A DNA stretch of 64,000 bases from Ashinkailepas kermadecensis (taxonomy: Eukaryota > Arthropoda > Thecostraca > Neolepadidae): the NCBI GenBank assembly GCA_034440615.1, contig JAOTOM010005147.1, positions 600,001 through 664,000 of the forward strand, in the 5' to 3' direction. The notes beneath the pieces are model-generated. The model saw only the letters and a program-made list of their open reading frames with translations, did no database searches and was not told the DNA's origin. A program made the position numbers and the translations under genes. This document shows positions 11,110-22,721 of this stretch, piece after piece; the first letter of the stretch is position 1; each line of letters begins with the position of its first letter.

Positions 11110-11650
11110 TCCGGTCAGATGGCACGGTGACACCCTGTGTCAGGTCAGATGACACAGTGACGCTGTGTGGTCCGGTCAAATGGCACGGTGACAGCCTGTG
11201 TCAGGTCAGATGACACAGTGACGCTGTGTGGTCCGGTCAAATGGCACGGTGACAGCCTGTGTCAGGTCAGATGACACAGTGACGCTGTGTGGTCAGGTCA
11301 AATGGCACGGTGACAGCCTGTGTCAGGTCAGATGACACAGTGACGCTGTGTGGTCCGGTCAAATGGCACGGTGACAGCCTGTGTCAGGTCAGATGACACA
11401 GTGACGCTGTGTGGTCCGGTAAAATGGCACGGTGACAGCCTGTGTCAGGTCAGATGACACAGTGACGCTGTGTGGTCCGGTCAAATGGCACGGTGACAGC
11501 CTGTGTCAGGTCAGATGACACAGTGATACAAGGGGGTTCGGTCAGATGACACAGTGATTCCTGGGGGTTCGGTCAGATGACACGCTGACGCCCTGTGTCC
11601 GGGCAGATGACACGGTGACACCCTGTGGTCCGGTCAGGTGACACGGTGAC
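11110..11650. repeat. 61-bp minisatellite, ~7 full copies plus decayed end
   Basis: gtcaggtcagatgacac begins at 11139, 11200 and so on every 61 bp; the unit alternates gacacagtgac and ggcacggtgacag half-units. From 11530 to 11650 the period breaks down into shorter variants. Confidence 0.97.
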
Positions 11651-11835
11651 GCCTTGTCACGTGACGGCGGCGCGACCCGATGGAAGGCCGAGCCGTTTCG
11701 ATGTGGACCTGATCAGGCCGGTGACCACACCTGACGCGGCCCGGCCGGCCGTCACAGCTGGCCGGGCAAAACAAGGCCGAAAAACGCCCACTAGTACAAA
11801 TACTGCCGCAGCCAGTTTGGCAGCTGGATCGGCGA
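11651..11835. other. CpG-rich link between two arrays
   Basis: GC-rich single-copy stretch (cggcccggccggccgtcac near 11738) between the 61-bp and the 12-bp arrays. No gene seen. Confidence 0.4.
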
Positions 11836-12400
11836 TGGGCAGCGGCGGCGGCAGCGGCGGTGGGAGCGGCGGTGGGAGCGGCGGTGGGAGCGGCGGGAGC
11901 GGCGGTGGGAGTGGCAGAGGGAGCAGCAGCAGGAGCGGCGGCGGTGGTGGCGGCGGCGGCGGTGGGAGCGGCGGTGGGAGCGGCGGTGGGAGCGGCGGTG
12001 GGAGCGGCGGTGGGAGCGGCGGCGGCAGCGGCGGTGGGAGCGGCGGCGGCAGCGGCGGTGGGAGCGGCGGTGGGAGCGGCGGTGGGAGCGGCGGTGGGAG
12101 CGGCGGTGGGAGCGGCGTTGGGAGCGGCGGTGGGAGCGGCGATGGGAGCGGCGGCGGCAGCGGCGGTGGGCAGCGGCGGCGGTGGGAGCGGCGGTGGGAG
12201 CGGCGGTGGGCAGCGGCGGCGGGAGCGGCGGTAGGAGTGGCAGAGGGAGCAGCAGCAGGAGCGGCGGCGGTGGTGGCGGCGGCAGCGGCAGCGGCAGCAG
12301 TGGCAGCGGAGGCGACGGCGGAGGCGGTGGACAGCGGCGGTGGCGGGAGCGGCGGCCGTGGCGGCGGAAGGAGCGGCGGGAGGAGCGGCGGTGACGGCCC
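11836..12400. repeat. 12-bp G-rich array (ggcggtgggagc)
   Basis: About 45 degenerate 12-bp units. A 263-codon + frame reads Gly-Gly-Gly-Ser repeats, other + frames read Ala/Val-rich repeats and the minus frame Ala/Pro-rich repeats. All are open because the unit lacks stops, so none is evidence of a protein. A ~60-bp segment with gtggcagagggagcagcag recurs at about 11909 and 12237. The + strand has regularly spaced G-runs. Confidence 0.95.
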
Positions 12401-14170
12401 CAGACCGTCCTGGTGATCGCGGTGGCGGATCAGACACCCACCGTCTGACTAGTGAGCTGACCTCAAACTGACCATCAGGTCAGTTGAGTTTCAATGGCTT
12501 CCTGGCGAGAAGATCATCTAATTGTCGCGATCTACGCCAGTGTCAGCCTCGGGGAGGGTCTTCGGGTGACGTAAGGCCGCAATGCACAGTATGGCTTTTC
12601 AAATGTATGGGAAAAATCCTCCCTGCATCAAGCCAGTTCCTCGCAATTTCTTTGCATGGTGTTGAGTGTCATCATCACTTTGTACATTATAGTGACCATC
12701 GTGAAGTTCATAGTAATCAGACACGTTGCTAGGACTTTCTTAGGGATAATTACAACATTTATTTCGTCCCATTTGTCGATCATGTCGGTCGGAAGCCATC
12801 AAAATAACTTGCGGAATGCAACACAAAATCAGCTCAAGAACAGTGCATCGACTGACCCATTCACACTTCTGGCTTCACTACTGATGGTAATGGGTCTTAG
12901 GAATGATAATTGGTGCCTAATGGAACTTAGGCAATGGTCGCCTTGTACCGCACATCTGGCAGTGAAAGAGTTGGGTGCATGCGTGAATCCAACTCTCCCC
13001 ATGAATTTTGGCTGGAAATGTATGGGGAGTGACACTTTCCTCTGTGGCCCACCCCTACCAATGCATTATGCGGGCGGTAGAAACAGAGGCCGAACATGAG
13101 TAAGTACTGCATGTCCAAACGTTTCCTTTCTTCATGGACTCCGCTTTATTGCTTGATATTGAATGTGTCATTGACATTTGTATTGGAGGATTGGTGGGGT
13201 TGATCCTCTATTCTGTTTTCATTAAAACGTAGCATTTAAGCCTTTTATGATATCGCAACAGTTACTCACCCGTTTCACCGCTAGGATTGTCAGATGGAAC
13301 GTCCCTGGTATGTGTTGATAACGTAACGATAACATTTCGTTTAGTTAGATCACATGAATCAAAACGTTATATTTTTGCAACAATGCATGGATACTTCTCC
13401 TCAGATTGAAACGATGGTCCACAAAGCATGCGGTGTCCGGAATATCTATTGTAGCAAGTGCGATGCTAAGCTTGATTCGAGCCGGGTAGGAGCATCCCTT
13501 ATCCCAAGCATGCGGCAATATCCACCTACATCTTTCATCCTATAGACATTACGATATGCAGGCAGGTAACTGAAATACCTGCAAAGAATTTAAAGCGAAG
13601 TAAGAATTTTTAATCTCCTTGCATATTTTTGAAGTGGTGAAGAAGATAGCACTAAATAAATGTATGAGTGCCACAAAAGCAAAGCTGTTTTTTTTAACGT
13701 TTTTGGAACGTTTAGAGATTAATCTAAGTTTTTTCCTGGAAAATTAAATTAGAAACAAATTGAAAAATTATGACGTTTTCAGCTCCAACCTGGGGACTGA
13801 ATCATATCAAGAATGAACTCGCGGTGATAAATGACCATGGTTTGTTATTTTTACTTAGCAATAGTTCACAGTTAGCCTTTAGATGACCTAGAATGCATGC
13901 ATCTTCGGAAAGTGTCAGGTTATATATCAGTGACCTGAAGTAATAATGATTTGACATGTAGCACTCGTTTAAATGACATCAGTTGTTCTACAAATGTTCC
14001 GGATGTTAAAAGAATAATTAGTAACAACGTTATGCCAAACTAAGCATTTCTCTACCTCAAGCCTTCATTTGACCTAGAGACCTGAGCTGAGGTCACAACT
14101 CACCTACCCGGACACTCATCTACACCTACACAATTCACCTACCTGGAGACTCGCCTACATTTACACAACT
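12401..14170. other. Unique AT-rich spacer, no gene recognised
   Basis: About 1.8 kb of single-copy DNA. Overlapping open frames at 12656-13099 (+) and 12829-13118 (-) have no recognisable domains; 13560-14060 is AT-rich with many stops. 14090-14200 holds imprecise cacctac/acaactc words leading into the next array. Confidence 0.4.
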
Positions 14171-15250
14171 CAACAGACACACCTACACATCACCTGCACA
14201 ACTCGGGAGCCATCTACAGGACCTGTCAGCCGGCCAGAAGTAGCAGGTTTCTCCATCGGAACATCACCTGCACAACTCGGCAGTCATCTACCGGACCTGT
14301 CAGCCATCTACCGGACCTGTCAGCCGGCCAGAAGTAGCATGTCTCTCCGTCAGGAACATCAACTACACAACTCGGGAGCCATCTACCGGACCTGTCAGCC
14401 GGCCAGAAGTAGCATGTCTCTCCGTCAGGAACATCACCTACACAACTGGGCAGTCATCTACCGGACCTGTCAGCCGGCCAGAAGTAGCAGGTTTCTCCAT
14501 CGGAACATCAACTACACAACTGGGCAGTCATCTACCGGACCTGTCAGCCGGCCAGAAGTAGCAGGTTTCTCCATCGGAACATCAACTACACAACTGGGCA
14601 GTCATCTACCGGACCTGTCAGCCGGCCAGAAGTAGCATGTCTCTCCGTCAGGAACATCACCTACACAACTGGGCAGTCATCTACCGGACCTGTCAGCCGG
14701 CCAGAAGTAGCAGGTTTCTCCATCGGAACATCAACTACACAACTCGGCAGTCATCTACCGGACCTGTCAGCCGGCCAGAAGTAGCAGGTTTCTCCATCGG
14801 AACATCAACTACACAACTCGGCAGTCATCTACAGGACCTGTCAGCCGGCCAGAAGTAGCAGGTTTCTCCGTCGGAACATCAACTACACAACTCGGCAGTC
14901 ATCTACCGGACCTGTCAGCCGGCCAGAAGTAGCAGGTTTCTCCGTCGGAACATCAACTACACAACTCGGCAGTCATCTACCGGACCTGTCAGCCGGCCAG
15001 AAGTAGCAGGTTTCTCCATCGGAACATCAACTACACAACTGGGCAGTCATCTACCGGACCTGTCAGCCGGCCAGAAGTAGCAGGTTTCTCCATCGGAACA
15101 TCACCTGCACAACTCGGCAGTCATCTACAGGACCTGTCAGCCGGCCAGAAGTAGCAGGTTTCTCCATCGGAACATCAACTACACAACTCGGCAGTCATCT
15201 ACAGGACCTGTCAGCCGGCCAGAAGTAGCATGTCTCTCCGTCAGGAACAT
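14171..15250. repeat. 74/75-bp minisatellite, ~14 copies
   Basis: Unit contains gccggccagaagtagca, ggaacatca, ctacacaact and cagtcatctaccggacctgt. Two unit types alternate irregularly: caggtttctccatcgg (74 bp) and catgtctctccgtcagg (75 bp). Confidence 0.97.
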
Positions 15251-15407
15251 GGCCAGGCTCTCACCACGCCTTTCATCACTAATCCTGTTTGCCAGCGCAA
15301 CCATTTTTCAGTCAGTTCCGCTGACGCATGCTTTCCGGTTTACGTATGAAGCTTCTTTCACGTAATCAGCTTATAGCAGATCATCGACACATGACTGCCG
15401 CTTCAAT

Positions 15408-15610
15408 CCACATGGCGGCCGCTTTAGTGGCACATGACGGCCGCTTTGGTCGGCACATGGCGACCGCTTTAGCTGGCACATGGCGGCCGCTTCAGCTGGC
15501 ACATGGGACCGCTTCAGTCGGCACATGGCGGCCACTTCAGTCGGCACATGGTGACCTCTTCAGCTGGCACATGGCGGTCACTTCAGTCGGAACATGGAGG
15601 GCGCTGAGCT
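15408..15610. repeat. 23-bp minisatellite, ~9 copies
   Basis: Unit near cacatggcggccgcttcag plus tcgg, with ctgg/cgg variants. NotI-like gcggccgc occurs in several copies. Confidence 0.93.
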
Positions 15611-16320
15611 GAGCACATGCCCATGTAGTGCTACAGTCCAGCAAACGAGCAAAACCTGAGTGCATTAATACATCATACCTGCGTTTGTTATGCTTGCAGC
15701 ACCAGCTAAACTGCAACGACAAGACGGGCCCTGATTGGGTTGCCGGCCGTAAAACTCATCAAGGCTGCCATAAATCACCGCCACCGCTACACAGTGGACG
15801 ACACCTCATAACGTGTCGGCCGGCCTGCGTGCAGCGGGCTCGCCGCTGTCACAGGGCGGGATTTCCGTCGTCAGCAGTGCAGCGGCGCGGCCGGTCGCCG
15901 GCAGGTGACGACAGTGACAGCCGCAGCCGGCCATCGGACGCGGCCAGCCGCCGCCCCCTGTCGCCGCGTGTGAACACCGCCGCTGCGCACACTCGGAGCC
16001 GCGTGTCAGGCGCACTTTTACAAGGTCCACGGAGCCGGCCGAGCGGCGACACCGCCACGGAGGTGGTGTAGGGCATACTGTGGTTTCGTTTATTCCGTGG
16101 ACTCGCTGAAGTTATGGTCGCGTGTGGTTGTGGTCATACTGGAATTGTGCTCCTGCTCATGTTGTGCTCCCGCCGTGATTGAAGATGTGCTATGTTTGTG
16201 GTCCTGCCAGGAGGACGATCCTGCTGGGATTGTGGTCCCACTGGAATTATGGTTCTACTGGAATTGGGGTTTTATTGGGATTGCTGCCTTGGTGAGATTG
16301 TGGTTCTGCTGGGATTGTAG
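15611..16320. other. CpG-rich island then pyrimidine/purine-skewed spacer
   Basis: 15720-16070 is CpG-dense single-copy DNA (cggccggtcgccggcaggtg near 15887). 16090-16320 is T/G-rich with repeated tgggattgtgg/ggaatt words, a decayed edge of the next array. No gene recognised. Confidence 0.45.
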
Positions 16321-17580
16321 CCATGCGATATGCCTGTGGCATGTGGCCTGTGGCCAGCGAGATGCCTGTGGCGTGTGGCCTGTGGCCAGCGAGATGCCTG
16401 TGGCATGTGGCCTGTGGCCAGCGAGATGCCTGTGGCGTGTGGCCTGTGGCCAGCGAGATGCCTGTGGCGTGTGGCCTGTGGCCAGCGAGATGCCTTGGCG
16501 TGTGGCCTGTGGCCAGCAGATGCTGTGGCTGTGGCCAGCGAGATGCCTGTGTGTGTGGCCTGTGGCCAGCGAGATGCCTGTGGTGTGTGGCCTGTGGCCA
16601 GCGAGATGCCTGTGGCGTGTGGCCTGTGGCCAGCGAGATGCCTGTGGCATGTGGCCTGTGGCCAGCGAGATGCCTGTGGCGTGTGGCCTGTGGCCAGCGA
16701 GATGCCTGTGGCGTGTGGCCTGTGGCCAGCGAGATGCCTGTGGCGTGTGGCCTGTGGCCAGCGAGATGCCTGTGGCGTGTGGCCTGTGGCCAGCGAGATG
16801 CCTGTGGCGTGTGGCCTGTGGCCAGCGAGATGCCTGTGGCATGTGGCCTGTGGCCAGCGAGATGCCTGTGGCGTGTGGCCTGTGGCCAGCGAGATGCCTG
16901 TGGCGTGTGGCCTGTGGCCAGCGAGATGCCTGTGGCGTGTGGCCTGTGGCCAGCGAGATGCCTGTGGTGTGTGGCCTGTGGCCAGCGAGATGCCTTGGCA
17001 TGTGGCCTGTGGCCAGCGAGATGCCTGTGGCATGTGGCTGTGGCCAGCGAGATGCCTGTGGCGTGTGGCCTGTGGCCAGCGAGATGCCTTGGCATGTGGC
17101 CTGTGGCCAGCGAGATGCCTTGGTGTGTGGCCTGTGCCAGCGAGATGCCTGTGGTGTGTGGCCTGTGGCCAGCGAGATGTGTGGCCAGCGAGATGCCTGT
17201 GGTGTGTGGCCTGTGGCCAGCGAGATGCCTGTGGTGTGTGGCCTGTGGCCAGCGAGATGCCGGTGGCGTGGGCCTGTGGCCAGCGAGATGCCTGTGGCAG
17301 CGAGATGCCTGTGGCGTGTGGCCTGTGGCCAGCGAGATGCCGTGGCGTGTGGCCTGTGGCCAGCGAGATGCCTGTGGCATGTGGCCTGTGGCCAGCGAGA
17401 TGCCTTGGCATTGGCCTGTGGCCAGCGAGATGCCTGTGGCATGTGGCCTGTGGCCAGCGAGATGCCTGTGGCGTGTGGCCTGTGGCCAGCGAGATGCCTG
17501 TGGCGTGTGGCCTGTGGCCAGCGAGATGTCTGTGGCGTGTGGCCTGTGGCCAGCGAGATGTGGCATGTGGCCTGTGGCCA
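16321..17580. repeat. 32-bp minisatellite, ~40 copies
   Basis: Unit of 32 bp (gatgcctgtggcgtgtggcc then tgtggccagcga). Left two thirds are regular; 17000-17450 has many shortened units (for example at 17177, 17294 and 17410), suggesting an unstable segment. The unit has no stop codon in any of six frames, so long frames of 430-496 codons run through it on both strands. Confidence 0.98.
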
Positions 17581-18159
17581 CATTTGAGCAGGCTACATGT
17601 CGTCAAGCGCTCCGAGCAGGCCCACTGAACACTGAACAGGGCCGATAGTATCAGCCGCTGTTTGCTCACGTACCTGAACATTTTTTTCAGCGCGTCCAAA
17701 ATTAGTCACGTCATTTTAGGCTTGACGCTGTCAGAAATAATGAGGTTATCAGGAGGTGGGCCAATGAAGCTCGTCGCAGGTCACCAGGCTCCTCCCACCG
17801 TCTGCGATCGCCAATAAAAGAGACAAACACAGGCCGACCGGTCGGCGGGTAATTTATTATCCTGCCATTGTGGTGGGGCATTGTCTAATGATCACAGTGG
17901 CCGGATACTGATGTCCAGATACAATGCCGATAGCGTGTATTGCAGCCGCAAAAACGGCCGGCCAACTTGCAGGTTGTCATGTTGTCAGCTCCGCTTGTCT
18001 GAGATTGCCATCAACGTTTAGGCGCTGTATGTTTTCATATTTTACTGTCACATTGTCCGCGTGTGGAGACGAGTCGGCGCTGGTGCAGACGGCCGGCCGC
18101 CGCCGTCGGCGTCGCCGCTGCTGTACGGCCCGCTGCAACCGCACGTCACCGGCCGCGTC
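17581..18159. other. Unique spacer, no gene recognised
   Basis: Single-copy DNA with CCAAT-like words (17761, 17813) and cgaccggtcggcggg (17838-17852). No exon or RNA gene supported. Confidence 0.4.
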
Positions 18160-18265
18160 ACAGACGCGTCACAGACGTCGCAGACGCGTCACAGACGCCG
18201 CAGACGCGCCACAGACGCCGCAGACGCGCCGCAGACGCGCCACAGACGCGCCACAGACGCTGCCA
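18160..18265. repeat. Short cagacgc minisatellite
   Basis: cagacgc words repeat every 9 to 15 bp (cagacgcgccacagacgc). Encodes Arg-rich repeats only by translation of the unit. Confidence 0.9.
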
Positions 18266-18344
18266 CCAGCAACCGGCCCAGTATATGAGTGTTTGACAGA
18301 TGCCGGCACGTAGCGGCTGCGCGCACCGAGCGATCCGTGCCCGC

Positions 18345-19705
18345 TCCTGTGGTCCAGTCCCGTGGTCCGGTCCTGTGGTCCAGTCCCGTAGTTCAGTCAC
18401 GTGGTCCAGTCCTGTGGGCTCGTATTCCGGTCTGTGTTCCGGTTCAGTTGCTCGATGCTTGTCGGATTCCGCTGTCAGTGGTCCTGTGGTCCTGTGGTCC
18501 TGTGGTCCTGTGGTCCTGTGGCCCTGTGGTCCTGTGGTCCTGTGGTCCTGTGGTCCTGTGGTACTGTGGTCCTGTGGTCCTGTGGTCCTGTGGTCCTGTG
18601 GTCCTGTGGTCCTGTGGTACTGTGGTCATGTGGTCCTGTGGTTCTGTGGTCTGTGGCCATGTGGTCCTGTGGTTCTGTGGTCCTGTGGTCCTGTGGTCCT
18701 GTGGTCCTGTGGTACTGTGGCCATGTGGTCCTGTGGTCCTGTGGTCCTGTGGTCCTGTGGTACTGTGGCCTGTGGTCCTGTGGCCCTGTGGTCCTGTGGA
18801 CCTGTGGTCCTGTGGTACTGTGACCATGTGGTCATGCTACGTTGTCCTGTGGTCCTGTGGCCCTGTGGTTCTGTGGTTCTGTGGTCCTGTGGTCCTGTGG
18901 TCCTGTGGTCCTGTGGTCCTGTGGTCCTGTGGTCCTGTGGTACTGTGACCATGTGGTCAGCTGCGTTGTCCTGTGGTCCTGTGGTTCTGTGGTTCTGTGG
19001 TCCTGTGGTCCTGTGGTCCTGTGGTCCTGTGGTACTGTGACCATGTGGTCCTGTGGTCTGTCCTGTGGTCATGTGTATGTCCTGTGGTCCTGTGGTACTG
19101 TGACCCTGTGGTCCTGTGGTCCTGTGGTCCTGTGGTCCTGTGGTCCTGTGGTCCTGTGGTCCTGTGGTCCTGTGGTTCTGTGGTCCTGTGGTCCTGTGGT
19201 CCTGTGGTTCTGTGGTCCTGTGGTCCTGTGGTCCTGTGGTACTGTGTACTTGTTCTGTGGTCCTGTGGTCCTGTGGTCCTGTGGTTCTGTGACCTTGTGG
19301 TCCTGTGGTCCTGTGGTCCTGTGGTCCTGTGGTCCTTGGTCTGTGGTCCTGTGGTACTGTGACCATGTGGTCCTGTGGTCCTGTGGTCCTGTGGTCCTGT
19401 GGTACTGTGGACCATGTGGTCCTGTGGTCCTGTGGTCCTGTGGTCCTGTGGTCCTGTGGTACTGTGGCCCTGTGGTCCTGTGGTCCTGTGGTCCTGTGGT
19501 CCTGTGGTCCTGTGGTCCTGGTGGTCCTGTGGTCCTGTGGTCCTGTGGTCCTGTGGCTGTGGTCCTGTGGTACTGTGACCATGTGGTCCTGTGGTCCTGT
19601 GGTCCTGTGGCCCTGTGGTCCTGTGGTCCTGTGGTCCTGTGGTCCTGTGGTACTGTGACCATGTGGTCATGTGGCTACGTTGTCCTGTGGTCCTGCGATC
19701 CTGTG
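18345..19705. repeat. 8-bp minisatellite (gtcctgtg), ~165 units
   Basis: Tandem gtcctgtg units with recurrent variants gtactgtg, gaccatgtg, gttctgtg and gccctgtg. Because 8 is coprime to 3, every frame reads the same 24-bp cycle, producing long open frames on both strands. The variant gtactgtgaccatgtg recurs at irregular distance and marks blocks that were copied together. Confidence 0.97.
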
Positions 19706-19799
19706 GTTACATGATGCTGTGAACCATTTGCAGCCATTTGGAGACCCGGAGATATGTCATTGACAGGGTGGTCAATACATTTGTCATCGACAGAAGACA

Positions 19800-20065
19800 G
19801 TCTGGTCTCTGTCACCGACAGTCAGGGCATCTGTCATTGACAAGGCAGTCAGGGCATCTATATTTGGCAAGGCAGTCAGGGCAACTGTCACTGACAGTCC
19901 TGTCAGAATATTTGCAACTGACAGGGCTGTCAGGGAATCTGTCACTGACAGGGCTGACAGGACATCTGTCACTGACAGAGCCGACAGGACATCTGTCACT
20001 GACAGAGCCGACAGGACATCTGTCACTGACAGAGCCCGACAGGATATCTGTCACCAACAGGGCGG
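19800..20065. repeat. 27-bp minisatellite, ~9 copies
   Basis: Unit contains gacagagccgacaggacatc and tgtcact; near-palindromic word ctgtcactgacag in most copies. Left copies more diverged. Confidence 0.95.
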
Positions 20066-20309
20066 CTGCACGTCTCTGCGGGCCGCCACCAGTGCTACGG
20101 GCCTGTTTATTTGGCCTCCGAATCATATATTTGGACAGCTACGGGGAAATATTTGAGTTTACATTAAATTGTGCTGATTATTGTGTATGGCCGTCGGGCC
20201 GTGACAAGGCTCTGGTGTTCATCACGGCAGAGATCGCACTGCGAGACGTGCTGTTTTTGTCGCCGCCTCTCAGCTGCCGTACCATGCGGCCTGCTGGGGG
20301 CCGGGGGCC
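20066..20309. other. Unique link
   Basis: Single-copy, AT-rich centre (20100-20190), GC-rich right edge. No gene recognised. Confidence 0.4.
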
Positions 20310-20690
20310 TCCACGAGCCTCCCGACAGACAGACTCTCCACGAGCTTCCCAACGAACAAACATATCTCCACGAGTCTCCCGACATGCATACCCTCCACGA
20401 ACCTCCCGACAGACAGACTCTCCACGAGCTTCCCGACAGACAGACAGATCTCCACGAGCTTCCCGACAGACAGACAGATCTCCATGAACTTTCCGACAGA
20501 CAGGGAGATCTTCATGAGCCCCCCAACAGGCAGGCAAGTCTCCACGAGTGTCCTGACGGCCAGGCAAATCTCCGCAAGCCTCCTGACAGGCAGACAGAGG
20601 AAACAGACAGGTCCGAAACAGACAGGTCTTCACGAGCCTGCTGGCAGGCAGACAAGTCTCAACAGGCCTCTCGGCAGACAGACAGGGCGC
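20310..20690. repeat. 27/30-bp minisatellite
   Basis: About thirteen units built from cgag(c/t)(t/c)tcccgacagacag and tctccac; unit length varies through the number of cagacagaca steps. Confidence 0.93.
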
Positions 20691-20692
20691 AC

Positions 20693-21402
20693 GTATCGTC
20701 ACGATATCTCGACTGGCGCACGCATCGTCACGATATCACGACTGGCGCACACATCGTCACGATATCACGACTCGCGCACACATCGTCACGATATCACGCC
20801 TGGAGCACGCATCGTCACGATATCACGACTGGCGCACTCATCGTCACGATATCACGACTGGCGCACACATCGTCACGATATCACGACTCGCGCACACATC
20901 GTCACGATATCACGCCTGGAGCACGCATCGTCACGATATCACGACTGGCGCACTCATCGTCACGATATCACGACTGGCGCACACATCGCCACGATATCAC
21001 GACTGGCGCACGCATCGTCACGATATCACGTCTGGTGCACGCATCGCCACGATGTCACGGCTTGCTCACATATCGTCACGATATCACGGCTGGCGCACGC
21101 ATCGCCATGATATCACGACTGGCGCACGCATCGTCACGATATCACGTCTGGAGCACGCATCGCCACGACGTCACGGCTTGCTCACGTATCGTCACGATAT
21201 CACGGCTGGCGCACGCATCGCCACGATATCACGGCTGGCGCACGCATCGTCACGATATCACGACTGGCGCACACATCGTCACGATATCACGACTGGCGCA
21301 CGCATCGTCACGATATCACGTCTGGAGCACGCATCGCCACGACGTCACGGCTTGCTCACGTATCGTCACGATATCACGGCTGGCGCACGTATCGTCAGCG
21401 CA
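20693..21402. repeat. 29-bp minisatellite, ~24 copies
   Basis: cgtcacgatatcacg recurs every 29 bp (20726, 20755 and so on) followed by actggcgcacgcat or variants. A four-unit higher-order pattern with tcacggcttgctcac and tctggagcacgc recurs around 21040, 21160 and 21340. Each unit has the palindrome GATATC. Confidence 0.97.
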
Positions 21403-21514
21403 TGAGGTCCACCATTTTTTCTGCAATACTGACACTCTAGGCAGATCCAGCCTCCGGATTATGAAGAGGCAGGCTAATTTTGGCATCTGGACGTGTCTCA
21501 ATCCGTCGAATTAT

Positions 21515-21725
21515 GGATCTGCTTAGGTCCGTCAACACCTGGATCCGTCTGGATCGGTCAACATCCGCATCCGTCTGGATCCGTCTAGATTCGTGTTGAT
21601 CCGCCGACGTCAGGATCCGTCTGGATCCGTCGATATCTGGATCCGTTTTGATCTGTCCGCATCAGCATCCGTCCGGATCCGTTTATATCTGTCTTGATCC
21701 GCCGACGCGAGGATCCGTCCGAATC
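21515..21725. repeat. Degenerate ggatccgt repeat, ~98-bp higher-order period
   Basis: Short ggatccgtctggatccgtc units diverged from each other; two halves align at an offset of about 98 bp (catccgtctggatcc near 21567 and catccgtccggatcc near 21665). Confidence 0.85.
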
Positions 21726-21737
21726 GGTCGCCGCCTG

Positions 21738-21763
21738 GTGACGTGACGTGACGTGACGTGACC
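21738..21763. repeat. (GTGAC)5 microsatellite
   Basis: Five tandem GTGAC units creating four overlapping TGACGT words, which resemble CRE half sites. Regulatory meaning is not established. Confidence 0.85.
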
Positions 21764-22720
21764 AGGCGTGAGGAGCCTTGGACTGGACGCGCCGGTCCAC
21801 CTCAGCGTGGCACATAAATCACCCGACCTTAATTGGCGCCGCCTGCCCGATCGATGCTGGAAAAATCGCGTCAGCATGCAACTGTGCGACTTAAGATGTT
21901 CCAACAGTAGCCTCACTGATATCGACAAGTTTGTGGGCTTATCATTTTTAGGTTCGATTCAGCTTCTGGTTCGAGATTCCCAGGTAAAACCGAATAGTCA
22001 GGGCTTTCGAACAGTGTGTATTTTGTGGGCTGTTTTTGCGCCATGGCTCTGCTGTCAATATGTTGTGGACTGTCGCGTAAAACTTCCCGCTGAACTTTGG
22101 ATACTGTATGTGAAAATTACACGTGAACAACTCGCCTGGAAAGTGGTATTATTTCTGTATGTCAGAATCAACAGTGGTACGTATAATTTCCCCATCATAG
22201 AACGATATTAGAGAAGCTAGACGAGCAAGAGCAGGAGGCGGGTGTTGTGCTCCAGTACCACTGGCGAATCCAGGAAGTAACTGGGGACGTGTGCTTCCCC
22301 CCCTGGACGCAGATGTGGTCCCCTCCAGCACGCTCGAGAGTGTACTCCCACCTCCCGCTCAACGAATTTGTCAGCCGATGACATCCCTCAGAATAGAAAA
22401 GGCACCTCTCCGGAGAAATCGTGCGCCTCCAGAGCGGAAGTGCTCCTCCCCAGATCAAGATTCTTGGCTCCTCCCGTGTTCAGTACACAGGCACATGGGG
22501 CGCATATCCCGCAATACCCCATGTGCAGATGATGCTCATCATGATACTGCAGGCTGCCTGGCGTTGGCACTTGCCCATCACTTAACATTGGCTTCATCCC
22601 CGTTGGTGCCAACCTGATCGGCGCCGTCGCACCTATCTCTGGTGCTGCACGAATTAATCTGTCATCGGACCGTTGGAGGGCCGATAGGTGCACGGGCCGC
22701 CGCTACACCCTCGCGGCAGT
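21764..22720. other. Unique spacer, no gene recognised
   Basis: About 950 bp of single-copy DNA. An open frame at 21768-22211 (+, 147 codons) and shorter minus frames have no recognisable domain. Confidence 0.4.
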
Positions 22721-22721
22721 C

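Noticed and set aside
11625..12437. Gly-Ser linker or spidroin-like protein
   Set aside because: The 12-bp array is open on both strands and other frames; no flanking domain.
16097..17699. Six overlapping 430-496-codon proteins in the 32-bp array
   Set aside because: All six frames are open at once because the unit lacks stops; they cannot all be genes and none has non-repeat domains.
21738..21763. CREB/ATF enhancer from four TGACGT words
   Set aside because: They arise from a (GTGAC)5 microsatellite; no other promoter evidence nearby. Kept only as a repeat.
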